Positions 16,968 through 26,660 of a stretch of DNA of 64,000 nucleotides are shown piece after piece. Location of the stretch: positions 168,720 through 232,719 of the forward strand of contig NZ_KB899379.1 of NCBI RefSeq assembly GCF_000378185.1, in the 5' to 3' direction. Within the stretch, counting starts at the first letter, position 1. Each line of letters opens with the position of its first letter. The notes beneath the pieces are model-generated. The model did no database searches. It was given only the letters and a program-made list of their open reading frames with translations, and was not told the DNA's origin. Made by a program: the position numbers and the translations under genes. The stretch comes from Salinimonas chungwhensis DSM 16280 (GTDB taxonomy: Bacteria; Pseudomonadota; Gammaproteobacteria; Enterobacterales; Alteromonadaceae).

Positions 16968-18095
16968 CTAGTCCACCAGAGAACATAACATTGTTTCAAT
17001 ATTACTAATATTCATTGCAGCGGTATGATGCTTTTTTATGTGTTCGCGTGCTTTACTGCCTACTTTAAAAGCAGTTTCAGGGTGAGCCACAACAAACCGC
17101 ATCTGCGTAACCATTTCTTCGATGTCATGTTCATCAACCATGAAGCCTGTTTCTCCGTGGATGATCACATCGTTAATACCGGCATGCCGCGTTGCTATTG
17201 TCGGCAGTCCTAACAGCATCGCTTCTAAAACCGATACAGGAGTGCCTTCATGATCACCATTAGGCGCAACAACAGAGTGCTGCAAAAAACAGTCAGCCTG
17301 CTGCAACTGGTTGATAACGTAGTCATGCGCCTGAGCACCGTGAAATACCACGCTGTCAGCGAGATTATGCTGAGCGATATAATCGTCTAGCTCAGCTTTC
17401 AACGGCCCGTCACCAACTATGTGCAGCTTCGCATCCGGCGTAGTTTTAACAATTTCATGAAATGCTTTCAGTGATACCAGCGGTGCTTTCTTAGGGGTTA
17501 GTCTGCCTACCAGGATAAAGTTTCGAATTTGTTTGCTTTGGCCTGTTCGCGTCAACTGTGTGTTGATATCTGCCCCACAGGGAATGACTGCTATTTTTCT
17601 TTCAGGACAACCAAGTTTTTGCAATTGTCCTTTCATATGTTTTGAAACGGCTATCACGCCTGCAGCTTGTTTAAAAAGCTGTTTGTACTGGTCCTGGTAG
17701 GCATCTAACATTTCATCAGCATAGGCGTCCCATCCATGGAAGTGGGCAACTAGTCTAACGCTTGCGCGCTTGCAGGCCTCCATTATTTCAACCGCCGTAG
17801 ATCCGTATTCCGCCAATACCAGGTCAATATTATTATTCTTTAGATAACGGGTCAGCACCTGTGTATCTGAGAACGGGTGCGTTTCTCCTATAACTTTTCG
17901 ACTAACGTTTTTAATTGCTTTGTAGGCAATATTGTCCGGTATCAAAGGCTTTCCGGAAAAATGAAATCTACGTCGCCCAGGGTTTCCTATCAATGCTTCG
18001 GTTACCCCATCGATCTTGCTAATATGAAGTTTTAAAAATGTTTCTGATGGGCTGAGATAACCTTCATCTTTTTTTACAGCAATCAAAATATTCAT
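16968..18095 (-). CDS. Family 4 glycosyltransferase
   Basis: The 375-residue GT-B protein has an N-terminal domain with LVAHFHGWDAYADEM (acceptor-side histidines), a linker with VIPCGADIN, and a C-terminal nucleotide-sugar domain with FILVGRLTPKKAPLVSL and LHIVGDGPLKAEL. The retaining E-x7-E motif is in HEGTPVSVLEAMLLGLPTIA. It has no membrane segments. It belongs to the subgroup often annotated as colanic acid or EPS glycosyltransferases. It is followed after 35 bases by the sulfotransferase. The sugar is unknown. Confidence 0.88.
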   Translation of the reverse strand: MNILIAVKKDEGYLSPSETFLKLHISKIDGVTEALIGNPGRRRFHFSGKPLIPDNIAYKAIKNVSRKVIGETHPFSDTQVLTRYLKNNNIDLVLAEYGSTAVEIMEACKRASVRLVAHFHGWDAYADEMLDAYQDQYKQLFKQAAGVIAVSKHMKGQLQKLGCPERKIAVIPCGADINTQLTRTGQSKQIRNFILVGRLTPKKAPLVSLKAFHEIVKTTPDAKLHIVGDGPLKAELDDYIAQHNLADSVVFHGAQAHDYVINQLQQADCFLQHSVVAPNGDHEGTPVSVLEAMLLGLPTIATRHAGINDVIIHGETGFMVDEHDIEEMVTQMRFVVAHPETAFKVGSKAREHIKKHHTAAMNISNIETMLCSLVD

Positions 18096-18143
18096 AGTTG
18101 AATGTCCAGGCCCTTCCCTGATTAAATCTGACAGCGATACCGT

Positions 18144-19082
18144 TTAACGTCGGGAAAGCCTCAAAAAATTCGTGTATAACTTTATTCTTTCTTTAACTGA
18201 AAAGCCTGACGTGAACAGCCGGTCTTTCATCCACTTTCTTAGCCAGCTTTTTTCTTGGTGATTGATAGCTTTATCCAACAAGCCCTGGTGACAAAGTAAC
18301 TGGTCTATACGCTCTTCTAATGCCTTTTTGCTAACCGCTGATTGACACCGGTGCAAGTGGCCAGTAAAAATTTTCAGTACCAACAATACATGATTAGGGC
18401 TGTCCTTGCTGGCATTAGCATCATGCACGCGAAGCTTGAGCTGTTCGTCAAATACAAATATGCCTTTATAACGATCCCAGCATCGTACAAAGAAATCCAG
18501 ATCTTCCCCAATTTTCATTGACGTATCGAATCGTTCAGTTGAATAGAAATCTTTATGAACAATATTCGCTGAGGGATACCAGGGCATTTCCAACGTTTGA
18601 GTAAAAAGAGGGAGAGCCGGGTCGACCACCAGACAGGGTGCCCCCCCCTGTTTGTTTTGCAACTGCTTACAATAGCTCAAAAAATTACCGTAATCTTCAC
18701 TGGTCGAAGAAAAACGACTAAAGTTAGATGCCCCAAATTTAGCATCATGGGCCTGCATTTGCGTAACAACACGTTCAAGCTTATCCGGTAACCATATATC
18801 ATCAGCATCCAAAAATGCTACAAACTCACTGGTGGCTTCATCAAGACCAGCATTGCGTGCTGACGACACACCACCGTTAGCTTTATTAATTACGGTTATT
18901 TTGGGATCATTCTCAAATTTTGTTAGCCTTTCTGCGGTATCATCTGTAGAGCCATCATTGACAATGACTAAGCGCCAATCCTGCAAGGTTTGTTGACGTA
19001 CGCTGTCAACCGCTGCCTGAATATATCGCCCATAGTTATAACAAGGCATAATTACGGTAACCACAACCTCACTATTTCGCAT
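18144..19082 (-). CDS. Family 2 glycosyltransferase
   Basis: The 312-residue protein opens VVVTVIMPCYNYGRYIQAAVDSV, then has RLVIVNDGSTDDT, GGVSSARNAGLDEA and the metal-binding DADD in VAFLDADDIWLPDKLE. The KIGEDLDFFVRCW segment carries the catalytic-base ED. It is a soluble cytoplasmic GT-A enzyme. The start overlaps the end of the upstream gene (19,072-20,109) by 11 bases, which indicates translational coupling. It is expected to add one sugar in the EPS repeat. Confidence 0.88.
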   Translation of the reverse strand: MRNSEVVVTVIMPCYNYGRYIQAAVDSVRQQTLQDWRLVIVNDGSTDDTAERLTKFENDPKITVINKANGGVSSARNAGLDEATSEFVAFLDADDIWLPDKLERVVTQMQAHDAKFGASNFSRFSSTSEDYGNFLSYCKQLQNKQGGAPCLVVDPALPLFTQTLEMPWYPSANIVHKDFYSTERFDTSMKIGEDLDFFVRCWDRYKGIFVFDEQLKLRVHDANASKDSPNHVLLVLKIFTGHLHRCQSAVSKKALEERIDQLLCHQGLLDKAINHQEKSWLRKWMKDRLFTSGFSVKERIKLYTNFLRLSRR

Positions 19083-20109
19083 CTGTGAGCCTTATCAGCA
19101 TGTTTTCGATGGCTTGGGGAATTGTACTATACGCAGGGAGCGTTGAGGAAAAATCCTGATTATCCACTTCGTCTGCCAGTACCGTCTGAATAGCATTTTT
19201 CATTGCTGCTACATCTTCAGGCTCTACCACAATGATATTAGGATAATCACTGCAATTATTTTCAACGAACGGCGTACTGCTTACAATTGACGGCTTTTTT
19301 AGAACCAAACTTTCCATAATTGCCCGTATACCGGATGCATACGATAAACCTTTTTTTAAAGGCACAGCCACGCCCTTTGCCCCTTTGTACAACGTGAAAA
19401 GCGCTTCGTAGCTGATATCCTGCAAAATTTCAACATTCGCAGGCAGGTCAATGTTTTTGAGCAGGTAAGGTAGTGTAACAATCTTCACCTCACACTTTAT
19501 CTCCCGCGCGGCTTCAATGAGGGTGTAAAAATCGCGCCCAACATCCCTGCCTATACTTAAAATATATCCGCCTGAGGTAGGTTCAGGCGCATCGCTATAA
19601 ACTCTGTTATAAAACTGCTCATCAAGCAGGAAATCCAGGTGCGTATACTTGTGCGCCAATTCAAGACCCAAAGCGTGCTCATAATCAGCAACTTGCTGAT
19701 TGTTATAGCCCACAATCTGACTGCACATTGACAGGCACCGCTTTAGGAAAAAACGTTTTATTCGCATTTTGGGAATGGGAAACAATGAGTCATAGTAAAC
19801 AACCGGCTTGCCGAAGAGGGCCGCGGTCAAACTGACCATAAACGACACATTATCTTTAACCACAACAACGTCGCTGCGGTAGATTTTAAATAATGTTTTA
19901 ATATCTACGAGATTGATGCCACGGCTACGAAATAAAGAGACAATCCTGTTGCTGAAGCCTTTGAAGCGCGAGTCAGCATTAACAAACGTAAAACCTGGAC
20001 GGTTCAGCAGTTCATAAAACCCGTAAAGCCGTTCCCGGGGCGCTTTACCAGCTTCAATGTCACGAATGTTGCGCTCAACCTGATTTGGAAAAATTAATAA
20101 TATTTTCAT
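19072..20109 (-). CDS. Probable GT-B glycosyltransferase
   Basis: The 345-residue protein has no strong textbook motif at its N-terminus (MKILLIFPNQVERNIRD), but its C-terminal half contains GGYILSIGRDVGRDFYTLIEAA and VAVPLKKGLSYASGIRAIMESLVLKKPSIV, which follow the order of the nucleotide-sugar domain of GT4-like enzymes. The E of MESLV takes the place of the second E of the E-x7-E motif, while the first is not obvious (GLSYASGIRAIME), so the motif is diverged. A KPVVYYDSLFPIPK stretch lies at the domain border. It sits between a GT4 and a GT2 gene in the xrtA operon and overlaps the latter by 11 bases. Confidence 0.7.
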   Translation of the reverse strand: MKILLIFPNQVERNIRDIEAGKAPRERLYGFYELLNRPGFTFVNADSRFKGFSNRIVSLFRSRGINLVDIKTLFKIYRSDVVVVKDNVSFMVSLTAALFGKPVVYYDSLFPIPKMRIKRFFLKRCLSMCSQIVGYNNQQVADYEHALGLELAHKYTHLDFLLDEQFYNRVYSDAPEPTSGGYILSIGRDVGRDFYTLIEAAREIKCEVKIVTLPYLLKNIDLPANVEILQDISYEALFTLYKGAKGVAVPLKKGLSYASGIRAIMESLVLKKPSIVSSTPFVENNCSDYPNIIVVEPEDVAAMKNAIQTVLADEVDNQDFSSTLPAYSTIPQAIENMLIRLTDAK

Positions 20110-20159
20110 AAAAACTGCTGTGTACTACTCTCATCATCGTTCAGATAAATATTGGCCGC

Positions 20160-21248
20160 TTAAAGCCCGGTCATTTTTCTATAGAGCGCGGTGATTTGAC
20201 TGGCATTATTTGCTGAGCTGTATTCCTCAGGTAAGGATACAGGATGAGGGGATGTCAGTACATCCACAACCGTATTATAATAGCCAGCAGCCGAATGTTC
20301 ATACACCAACCCCTGCCCCTTAGCTCCGCCTTTTAACAATGGTACCAGTCCACCAGTTGCGTGAGCCACCATGGGAACACCTAACGCTAGACTTTCCAGC
20401 GCGGTCATTGGCAAACCTTCATGGTCGGATGTCATCATCAATAGATCCATATTGGCTATCCATCCCCGTACATTGTGAGTGTGGCCATGAAAAGTAACCT
20501 GTTCGGCGATACCGAGCTGACTAGCTTTCTGCTGCATCTCCGGCAACAAGCTCCCTTCACCAAAAATATGAAAATACGGAGGTTTAGGCAGCCGGCTTTC
20601 ATGAAGTAGCTTTGCCGCAGTATCCAGAAAAATATCTACTCTTTTTACCGTTTCTATACGCCCTACCAAGCCAATGTGTACGAAAGATTTACTTAATGGT
20701 TCAATTAATGCTTTTTTACTATCTGCGCGCACTGTAGCGGCACATATTCCGTTAGCGATTGTATGTATTTTTTCAGCCGGATAAATTACTTTGAGTTTTT
20801 CGGTGAGATCATCAGACACACTGATAACCCCGTTTTGCAGGCGTTTTCCGGCAAACCGGTCGGCGCTGATTTGCAAACGTTGCTTAAAACTGGGGGCAAA
20901 CTCTGGCGCGCCATGCACTGTGCGAAAGCTGGGCGCGCTGATAGTCATTTTATTGGCCAGTGCGCCCAGAATATTTTCTTTCTGGCGATGGGTGTGAATG
21001 ACATCGGGCTGCCAGCGATGCAATTCCAGCTTGATTTTTTCCAGCAACTTACTAAAACCAAAGCGTGATTCATCCAGCACTGTAACGGTAACCCCTGAAT
21101 GACCAAGCATTTCTGCCAGCCGGCCGGGGTTAAGAACAATTGCGTGTACGGTCTGCCCCTGTTTGACCAGCTCTGTACACAATGTCCAGACCTGAACTTC
21201 GGCACCGGCCCATTTGTCACCGGAGGCGATATGCAGGATTTTCATCAT
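20160..21248 (-). CDS. Family 4 glycosyltransferase, exosortase-associated position
   Basis: The 362-residue GT-B protein starts MMKILHIASGDKWAGAEVQVWTL, the usual glycine-rich entry of GT4, and contains VIHTHRQKENILGAL, TVHGAPEF, a domain linker TIANGICAA and a C-terminal IGLVGRIETVKRVDIF. The E-x7-E motif is in DHEGLPMTALESLALGVPMVA. Its start overlaps the stop of xrtA (TGATG arrangement), so it is co-translated with the exosortase. GT4 proteins at this place are a recurrent part of XrtA loci. Two adjacent ATGs (21,248 and 21,245) are equally possible starts. Confidence 0.88.
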   Translation of the reverse strand: MMKILHIASGDKWAGAEVQVWTLCTELVKQGQTVHAIVLNPGRLAEMLGHSGVTVTVLDESRFGFSKLLEKIKLELHRWQPDVIHTHRQKENILGALANKMTISAPSFRTVHGAPEFAPSFKQRLQISADRFAGKRLQNGVISVSDDLTEKLKVIYPAEKIHTIANGICAATVRADSKKALIEPLSKSFVHIGLVGRIETVKRVDIFLDTAAKLLHESRLPKPPYFHIFGEGSLLPEMQQKASQLGIAEQVTFHGHTHNVRGWIANMDLLMMTSDHEGLPMTALESLALGVPMVAHATGGLVPLLKGGAKGQGLVYEHSAAGYYNTVVDVLTSPHPVSLPEEYSSANNASQITALYRKMTGL

Positions 21249-22699
21249 TTCACCTCGATATCTTTCAGGGCGCCGATTTGCTTGCCTAAAGCCTGTGCAA
21301 TTTCTTCAGGTCCGGCGCAGTTGCCGCGACAATCCACCTGCAGGATAAAAGCGCTGGCACCGGGTGTACTGAATATTTGCTTAAGCTGCGCCAGTTTTGC
21401 ATCTACATCAGAAGTAACCACACTGTCGCCAATTTTATATAGCCAGAATACGGCCTGGCCGCGCCGGGTCATCGCCGCATTAACCGTAACGCCATCCACC
21501 GTCATTGTTGCACTACCGGTAAGCCCCGCCGCTGGCTGGTTGGCATAATAAATCAGTTCTTTGCCCTGCGCCTGGGTGCGATAAGACACCACCGCCAGTG
21601 TCGTACGATAGGCGCCTTGCTGTCCGTTGTATAGCTGACTGAAATCATGGCCTTCGTAGGTGGCGCCGATTCGACTTAACTCCCCGTCGCTCTGGGAAAG
21701 AGATTGCAATGGGCCGGGTAACGTTACGTTCAGCGATTGGGCGTTTTGCTGACTGTTTGTTTGCGCCCACCACACCGGAAACGCTACAAAGGCAACCATA
21801 GTCGCGACCAGGGCAGTGGTCATACGGCCGGTGATTTTCAGCTCGGGTTTGGCGCCACTGCCGACAAATTCGCCGTCCTGTTTTTCCAGCCGTTTTGCAT
21901 AGAAGAAGAAAAGCACAGCCAGAATGGCAAAAATGACCCAGCCAAAGAATCCATGTTCGTAAACCAGTTCACTTTGCATCTTTGACTCATAACCAATCAG
22001 AATGAGTAAAAATACCCGAATCCAGTTGCCAATCAGTGATAACAGGACAATCAGGGCTACAGCTTTAAGCTGTAACGATAGGCGCTGCAGGTTCAGATAG
22101 GCATAGAATACGCCCAGGCACACGCCGGCCAGTAAGTAATTTAGCCCGGCACATCCATTGGCAATTCGCATCACACCATAGGGCATGTGAATATCGTAGC
22201 CATCAATATAAGCGGTGATACCAATAGCGTGAATCAGCTGAGTGTTCACCCAGGTCGTCAGGTTTTGCAGCGGCACCACCAGTACATCCATGATGGGCAA
22301 AGCAAGATACAGCGCCAACACCGGCACCAGGGTTTTCAGGCTGTTACGCAGGCCAACCATGGCAGCCAGTGCACACCACAGCACACCGGGTAGCACCAGG
22401 GTTTGCAATAGCATAACCTGTACGGCGTTGGCAGCCAGCCATACCAGCCCTGCCGCCAGCGCCAGGGGCACCGGCCAGAACGAGGGCGAGAATTTTTGCC
22501 AGCGAAAATCCGTCACCAGCACATAGACCACAAACATTAGCAGAATATAGCCGTGGGAGTATGTTTCGTTATTTTTACTCCACAGGGTATGCAGAGTCTG
22601 GTAGGTATCGGGTACAGCCAGCCCCATGACGACCAACACCGCGATAATAATAGCCAGCGCTTTGCCACTGACCGCCGAGAAAAAACCAGATGTGTCCAT
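21245..22699 (-). CDS. xrtA: Exosortase A fused to an EpsI domain
   Basis: Exosortase A is an inner-membrane cysteine transpeptidase-like protein that is thought to cut PEP-CTERM sorting signals during transit to the cell surface. The N-terminal part has about eight membrane helices and the family's three invariant residues. Numbering from a GTG seven codons upstream, these are Cys190 in ANGCAGLNYLL, Arg235 in GNWIRVFLL and His256 in YEHGFFGW. From about residue 305 onward it continues as a soluble EpsI domain (VTLPGPLQSLSQSDGEL, VVSYRTQAQGKELIYY, AVFWLYKI); this fusion is common in XrtA systems. The ATG at 22,699 with an upstream AGAAG is the better start than the GTG at 22,720. It heads a long minus-strand EPS operon. 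Confidence 0.95.
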   Translation of the reverse strand: MDTSGFFSAVSGKALAIIIAVLVVMGLAVPDTYQTLHTLWSKNNETYSHGYILLMFVVYVLVTDFRWQKFSPSFWPVPLALAAGLVWLAANAVQVMLLQTLVLPGVLWCALAAMVGLRNSLKTLVPVLALYLALPIMDVLVVPLQNLTTWVNTQLIHAIGITAYIDGYDIHMPYGVMRIANGCAGLNYLLAGVCLGVFYAYLNLQRLSLQLKAVALIVLLSLIGNWIRVFLLILIGYESKMQSELVYEHGFFGWVIFAILAVLFFFYAKRLEKQDGEFVGSGAKPELKITGRMTTALVATMVAFVAFPVWWAQTNSQQNAQSLNVTLPGPLQSLSQSDGELSRIGATYEGHDFSQLYNGQQGAYRTTLAVVSYRTQAQGKELIYYANQPAAGLTGSATMTVDGVTVNAAMTRRGQAVFWLYKIGDSVVTSDVDAKLAQLKQIFSTPGASAFILQVDCRGNCAGPEEIAQALGKQIGALKDIEVK

Positions 22700-23043
22700 A
22701 TTTACTTCTAATCCTGTCACAACCGCGGCACGCTGCGCTGTTTATTTTAGCGTTTTGTTTTTATATTAACCGCACAACTTGGGTTGGTAAGTGTTTACAT
22801 TTTTATTCTTTGCGCTTCGTCACAGCCAGCTCATTACGCTGCACAGCGCGATACCCGGTGTTTATAAAACAGTGTGCACAACAATTTTGTGTGCGAATGA
22901 GCCTTATCTTACTCGTTACGTATATTAGTGCAACATGCACCTTCTGTGCGCTTTTTTTTGCTGTAAACAGCCATTTTGTATGCGTGTACTTCACTGAATT
23001 TTCTCTGTAAAGTAAAGCATCTCTGGCGGCCAACTAAGACATA
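22700..23043. promoter_or_regulatory. Divergent intergenic region between xrtA and the glycosyltransferase operon
   Basis: About 340 bases lie between xrtA (minus) and a GT2 gene (plus) and must hold promoters for both long operons. The region is AT-rich with several T-runs. No gene is supported, and I could not fix -35/-10 boxes or a sigma-54 element with confidence. Confidence 0.45.
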
Positions 23044-24195
23044 ATGGATATGACGTTTTTATTCTGGATACTTTTACTACTTTCTGTATTTAGCTACTTT
23101 ATTTACCCTTTTACCTTGCTTTTGCTAAACAAGTTCAAAGCCGACGACGCTGCCATCAACCCACCGGATGAGCCGGCCTCCTACCCTGATGTAACGCTGA
23201 TTGTTACCGCCTATAACGAAGAAAAGCGCATTAAGGACAAGATTGAAAATTCACTGGCGCTGGATTATCCGGATAACAAACTGACCCTGGTGGTGGCCTC
23301 AGACAGCTCCACCGACGATACTGACAATATCGTTCAGACCTATGCTGACCAGAATGTACGGCTGGTGCGCGCCGAAGAAAGACTGGGTAAAGAAAACGCC
23401 CAGTTAGCCGCAATTAAAACTGTCGATCATGGCATTATCGTATTTTCAGATGTGGCTACACGCATTGAGCCTGACGGTATCATGCAACTGGTACGGTATT
23501 TTGATAACCCCAGCGTGGGCGCGATATCCAGTGAGGACCGTTTTGTCAGCAAAGATGGCTCAGTAGCCGGAGAAGGGGCCTATGTTAAGTATGAAATGTG
23601 GTTGCGTAAGCAGGAATCCAAACTGGCTGGCCTGGTAGGGCTGAGCGGATCGTTTTTTGCGGCTCGGGTCGAAGTGTGTGAGCAATGGGATATTCACTCG
23701 CCCAGCGATTTCAATACAGCATTAAATTGTGCTCAGGCTGGCTATAAAGCAGTTACAGCGCCGGATGTGCTTGGTTTTTATACTGACCTGGCCGACCCGA
23801 GCAAAGAATATGCCCGCAAGATCCGCACTGTCATTCGTGGTATGACAGCATTGGAGCGCCATACAGAGGTGCTGAATCCGGGCAAATTCGGCCTGTTTGC
23901 TTATCAGGTGGCTGCCCATAAATTATTGCGCTGGACTGTACCCTGGACATTACTGGGTTTATTTGTGATTACGCCGTTTTGTATGGATGAAGGGGCAGTT
24001 TATGTGCTGGCTTATCTGGCCCAGCTGGCTTTTTATGGCATCGCACTAGCAGCCCATTGGTCAGCGCCGTTAAGACAAAAGTCCTGGGCAAAAATTATTT
24101 ATTTCTTTGTGCAGGTTAATATTGCGCTGTTGGATGCCGGCATTCAGTTTTTATCCGGTAAGCGTATGACTGTCTGGCAGCCCTCTGCGCGATGA
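23044..24195 (+). CDS. Membrane family 2 glycosyltransferase
   Basis: The 383-residue protein begins with a membrane helix (TFLFWILLLLSVFSYFIYP), followed by a GT2 domain with VTLIVTAYNEEKRIKDKI, LVVASDSSTDDT and a VFSDVATRIE stretch at the DxD position. A segment with SSEDRFVSK and GLSGSFFAARVE follows, and the C-terminus has three hydrophobic segments (about 295-370). This architecture is that of processive or membrane-bound GT2 enzymes that act on polyprenyl-linked substrates. The QxxRW motif of cellulose-synthase-like enzymes is not obvious. It starts a plus-strand operon and overlaps the aminotransferase gene by 4 bases. Confidence 0.86.
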   Translation: MDMTFLFWILLLLSVFSYFIYPFTLLLLNKFKADDAAINPPDEPASYPDVTLIVTAYNEEKRIKDKIENSLALDYPDNKLTLVVASDSSTDDTDNIVQTYADQNVRLVRAEERLGKENAQLAAIKTVDHGIIVFSDVATRIEPDGIMQLVRYFDNPSVGAISSEDRFVSKDGSVAGEGAYVKYEMWLRKQESKLAGLVGLSGSFFAARVEVCEQWDIHSPSDFNTALNCAQAGYKAVTAPDVLGFYTDLADPSKEYARKIRTVIRGMTALERHTEVLNPGKFGLFAYQVAAHKLLRWTVPWTLLGLFVITPFCMDEGAVYVLAYLAQLAFYGIALAAHWSAPLRQKSWAKIIYFFVQVNIALLDAGIQFLSGKRMTVWQPSAR

Positions 24196-25361
24196 AATGG
24201 TCCCAGTTACCGCCGGTAGGGACCAAAGCGCTGCCCCACTCCCGCGACTATGTTTCAAGCCCGTTGTCATTTAACGGGTTCGATCACTTACTGGTCAGTT
24301 CCGGAACAGCAGCCCTGGGCATTGTATTAAAGTGGCTGCAAAGCCAGCATACTCAGCCTATGACCGTGGTCATCCCGGGGTATACGTGCCCTGACGTTGT
24401 GGCTGCCTGTGTCTACGCCGGTGTAAAACCTGTCATCATTGACCTTGCCGCCAGCCACTATCAGCTTAATTTACAGCAACTGGCGGCGCTGGATGAGCCC
24501 CCTGATGCCATAATTTGTCCCTCCCTGTTTGGCATGAGTATGGATCTCAGTCAGATCCGCGAAGTTGCAGGTCGTCAGGCCCGAATTATTGAGGATAATG
24601 CCCAGTGGTTTCCTGAAGGCCGCATAACCAATCAGGTGGCCTCACTGAAGAATTATCCGTTGCCGGGCAATACCCATCAGGCGGATTTTTTCATTACCTC
24701 TTTCGGCCGGGGCAAGCCAGTGAACCTGATGGGTGGCGGGCTTGTGGCCTGGAATACCGCTCGGGTGGCGGATTTTGCGCCGCATGTGCCGGCAGCTACG
24801 CAAGCGCCGGCTTATTTTGATCTTAAAGCCCGGCTGTTTAATATTATCTGCCAACCGGTTTTTTATGGGGGCTTAACCCGCATGCCCGGAATACACCTGG
24901 GCGCCACGGTTTATCATCCCCTTGATGATGTTCACCGCATGGACAGTGTCAGGGCGGAGCGGCTGACCGCCAGTATTCTTGCCTATCTGCGCCAGTCGAT
25001 ACACACCCAGCACCGCTTACAGGAAGCTATCAGGCCCCTGTGGTGTGCGCAGGCTACCGACAAGCGGCTGTTGCGTTTTCCGCTGCTGTTGCAAAACGCA
25101 TCGGCCCGGGATCATCTGCTGCAGTTGTTTAATAATGCCGGTCTTGGCGCTTCACCTATGTATGCCCGTGCGCTGAAGGATATCGACGGCGTAGCCGCTG
25201 ACTGTCACGTACCTTTTGAGACGCCGGTAAGCCAGAGCCTGGGGGAGCGATTACTGACCCTGCCCTTGCACAGCAATGTTAGTCGACGTCATGTGCAGCG
25301 CATGATTAATATTGCAGATGATCACCGTCAATGGTTCGCCGATACGCCTATGAACGACTAA
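24192..25361 (+). CDS. DegT/DnrJ/EryC1-like aminotransferase
   Basis: The 389-residue protein has the fold-type I PLP pattern: a cofactor phosphate-binding SSGTAALGIVLKWL near 37-50, the strand VVIPGYTCPDVVAACVYAGVKPVIIDL, an aspartate (IEDNAQ) that pairs with the PLP pyridine nitrogen, and SFGRGKPVNLMGGGLV, in which the lysine should form the Schiff base. DegT family enzymes usually make amino sugars in polysaccharide pathways. Spacing around the lysine differs from the classical SFHxxK motif, so a diverged substrate is possible. It overlaps the upstream glycosyltransferase gene by 4 bases and is followed 3 bases later by a FemAB-like gene. Confidence 0.82.
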   Translation: MKWSQLPPVGTKALPHSRDYVSSPLSFNGFDHLLVSSGTAALGIVLKWLQSQHTQPMTVVIPGYTCPDVVAACVYAGVKPVIIDLAASHYQLNLQQLAALDEPPDAIICPSLFGMSMDLSQIREVAGRQARIIEDNAQWFPEGRITNQVASLKNYPLPGNTHQADFFITSFGRGKPVNLMGGGLVAWNTARVADFAPHVPAATQAPAYFDLKARLFNIICQPVFYGGLTRMPGIHLGATVYHPLDDVHRMDSVRAERLTASILAYLRQSIHTQHRLQEAIRPLWCAQATDKRLLRFPLLLQNASARDHLLQLFNNAGLGASPMYARALKDIDGVAADCHVPFETPVSQSLGERLLTLPLHSNVSRRHVQRMINIADDHRQWFADTPMND

Positions 25362-25364
25362 TAA

Positions 25365-26660
25365 ATGAGTATGGATATTAAAGAAGTAAAGCAACAGCTC
25401 AAATCACTGAAAGCGGAAAAGGGTAAAATTGCCCGGCAATTTAAAGAGGTCGACACTGGCAGTCAGGCACACCAGGACCTGGTTGCACGTATGCAGGATG
25501 TCAGTGCATCAGTAAAACGTCTGGAAGCGGAACAAAAAGCACTGCTAAAGGCGCAAAATGCTGAAAATGCCACTTCTGACACCGTTTCCTTACCCGGTCA
25601 GTTTACGCCGGTCAGTGAAGATTTTAACGGTAATTTTTCTATCAGCCGCATTCCCGCTGATGGCGACTTATCAGCATGGTGGCAGTTTGTAGCAAAGCAT
25701 AAACAAGCGTCGGTATATCATCAGCAGCCTGTCTGGGACTTTATCACCGCACAGCCATATACCGCCGGTGAGATTCTGCTTGTAAAAGATGACCACCACA
25801 AGATTATTGGGGGAATGCCTTTGGTATTTTTAACTACCCCGCTGCTGGGTAATTTTGGCGTGTCTCTGCCCTTTTTCAACTATGGCGGTCCGGTTACCCG
25901 CTTTGCAAATGTATTCAAAGCGCTTCTTGAGGTGTGTCAGCAAGATGCACGCAACAACGACGCCAAATATATCGAGATAAGAACCACGACAAAGACTGCA
26001 TTGACGGCCTCCACTAAGAAAGTATCCATGTTGCGCGCGCTGCCGGCAACAACCGCTCAGTTTGATGATGACATTGGCGCAAAAGTTCGCGCCCAGGTGA
26101 AAAAGGCAGCGCCCCATCGACCCACGTTTAAAGTCGGCGGGCAGGAATTACTGAACGATTTTTATCAGGTGTTTGCCCGTAACATGCGGGATCTGGGCAC
26201 GCCGGTAAACAGTAAACGCTTTTTCACAGATCTGATGGATGCACTGCCAGAACATACCTTTATTGCCGTGGCATATGTGAACAACCAGCCAGTAGCCACC
26301 GGCTTCTTACTGGTCAATGGTAATATGATGGAAATTCCCTGGGCATCCACGGTGCGCGATGCCAATAAGATGAATATGAATATGTGGCTGTATCATCAGA
26401 TCCTGCACTTTGCTATTGAAAAGAAAATGCGTTGGTTTGACTTCGGCCGCTCCACCAGAGACGCCGGCACCTACCGGTTTAAAAAACAGTGGGGCGCAGA
26501 GCCACAGCAGCATTACTGGTATAACTTTAGTCAGGCTGAGTCCAGTGAGTCGCTGAACCCGGACAACCCTAAGTTCAAACTGGCTATTGCTGTATGGCAA
26601 CGTTTGCCGGTCTGGCTGACACGCCAGGTTGGCCCTTATTTATCCCGTCAGTTACCCTGA
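25365..26660 (+). CDS. FemAB-related protein of the PEP-CTERM/exosortase system
   Basis: The 431-residue protein starts with a charged coiled-coil of about 65 residues (KEVKQQLKSLKAEKGKIAR, then VKRLEAEQKALLKAQN), followed by a FemAB/GNAT-like catalytic domain. The C-terminal signature FDFGRSTRDAGTYRFKKQWG near 375-395 is typical of the exosortase-associated FemAB group. FemAB enzymes transfer amino acids from aminoacyl-tRNA to an amino group on a cell-wall precursor; the acceptor in XrtA systems is not established. It lies in a tight operon with an aminotransferase and a second transferase (stop and start overlap as TGATG). An ATG two codons downstream (25,371) is an alternative start. Confidence 0.88.
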   Translation: MSMDIKEVKQQLKSLKAEKGKIARQFKEVDTGSQAHQDLVARMQDVSASVKRLEAEQKALLKAQNAENATSDTVSLPGQFTPVSEDFNGNFSISRIPADGDLSAWWQFVAKHKQASVYHQQPVWDFITAQPYTAGEILLVKDDHHKIIGGMPLVFLTTPLLGNFGVSLPFFNYGGPVTRFANVFKALLEVCQQDARNNDAKYIEIRTTTKTALTASTKKVSMLRALPATTAQFDDDIGAKVRAQVKKAAPHRPTFKVGGQELLNDFYQVFARNMRDLGTPVNSKRFFTDLMDALPEHTFIAVAYVNNQPVATGFLLVNGNMMEIPWASTVRDANKMNMNMWLYHQILHFAIEKKMRWFDFGRSTRDAGTYRFKKQWGAEPQQHYWYNFSQAESSESLNPDNPKFKLAIAVWQRLPVWLTRQVGPYLSRQLP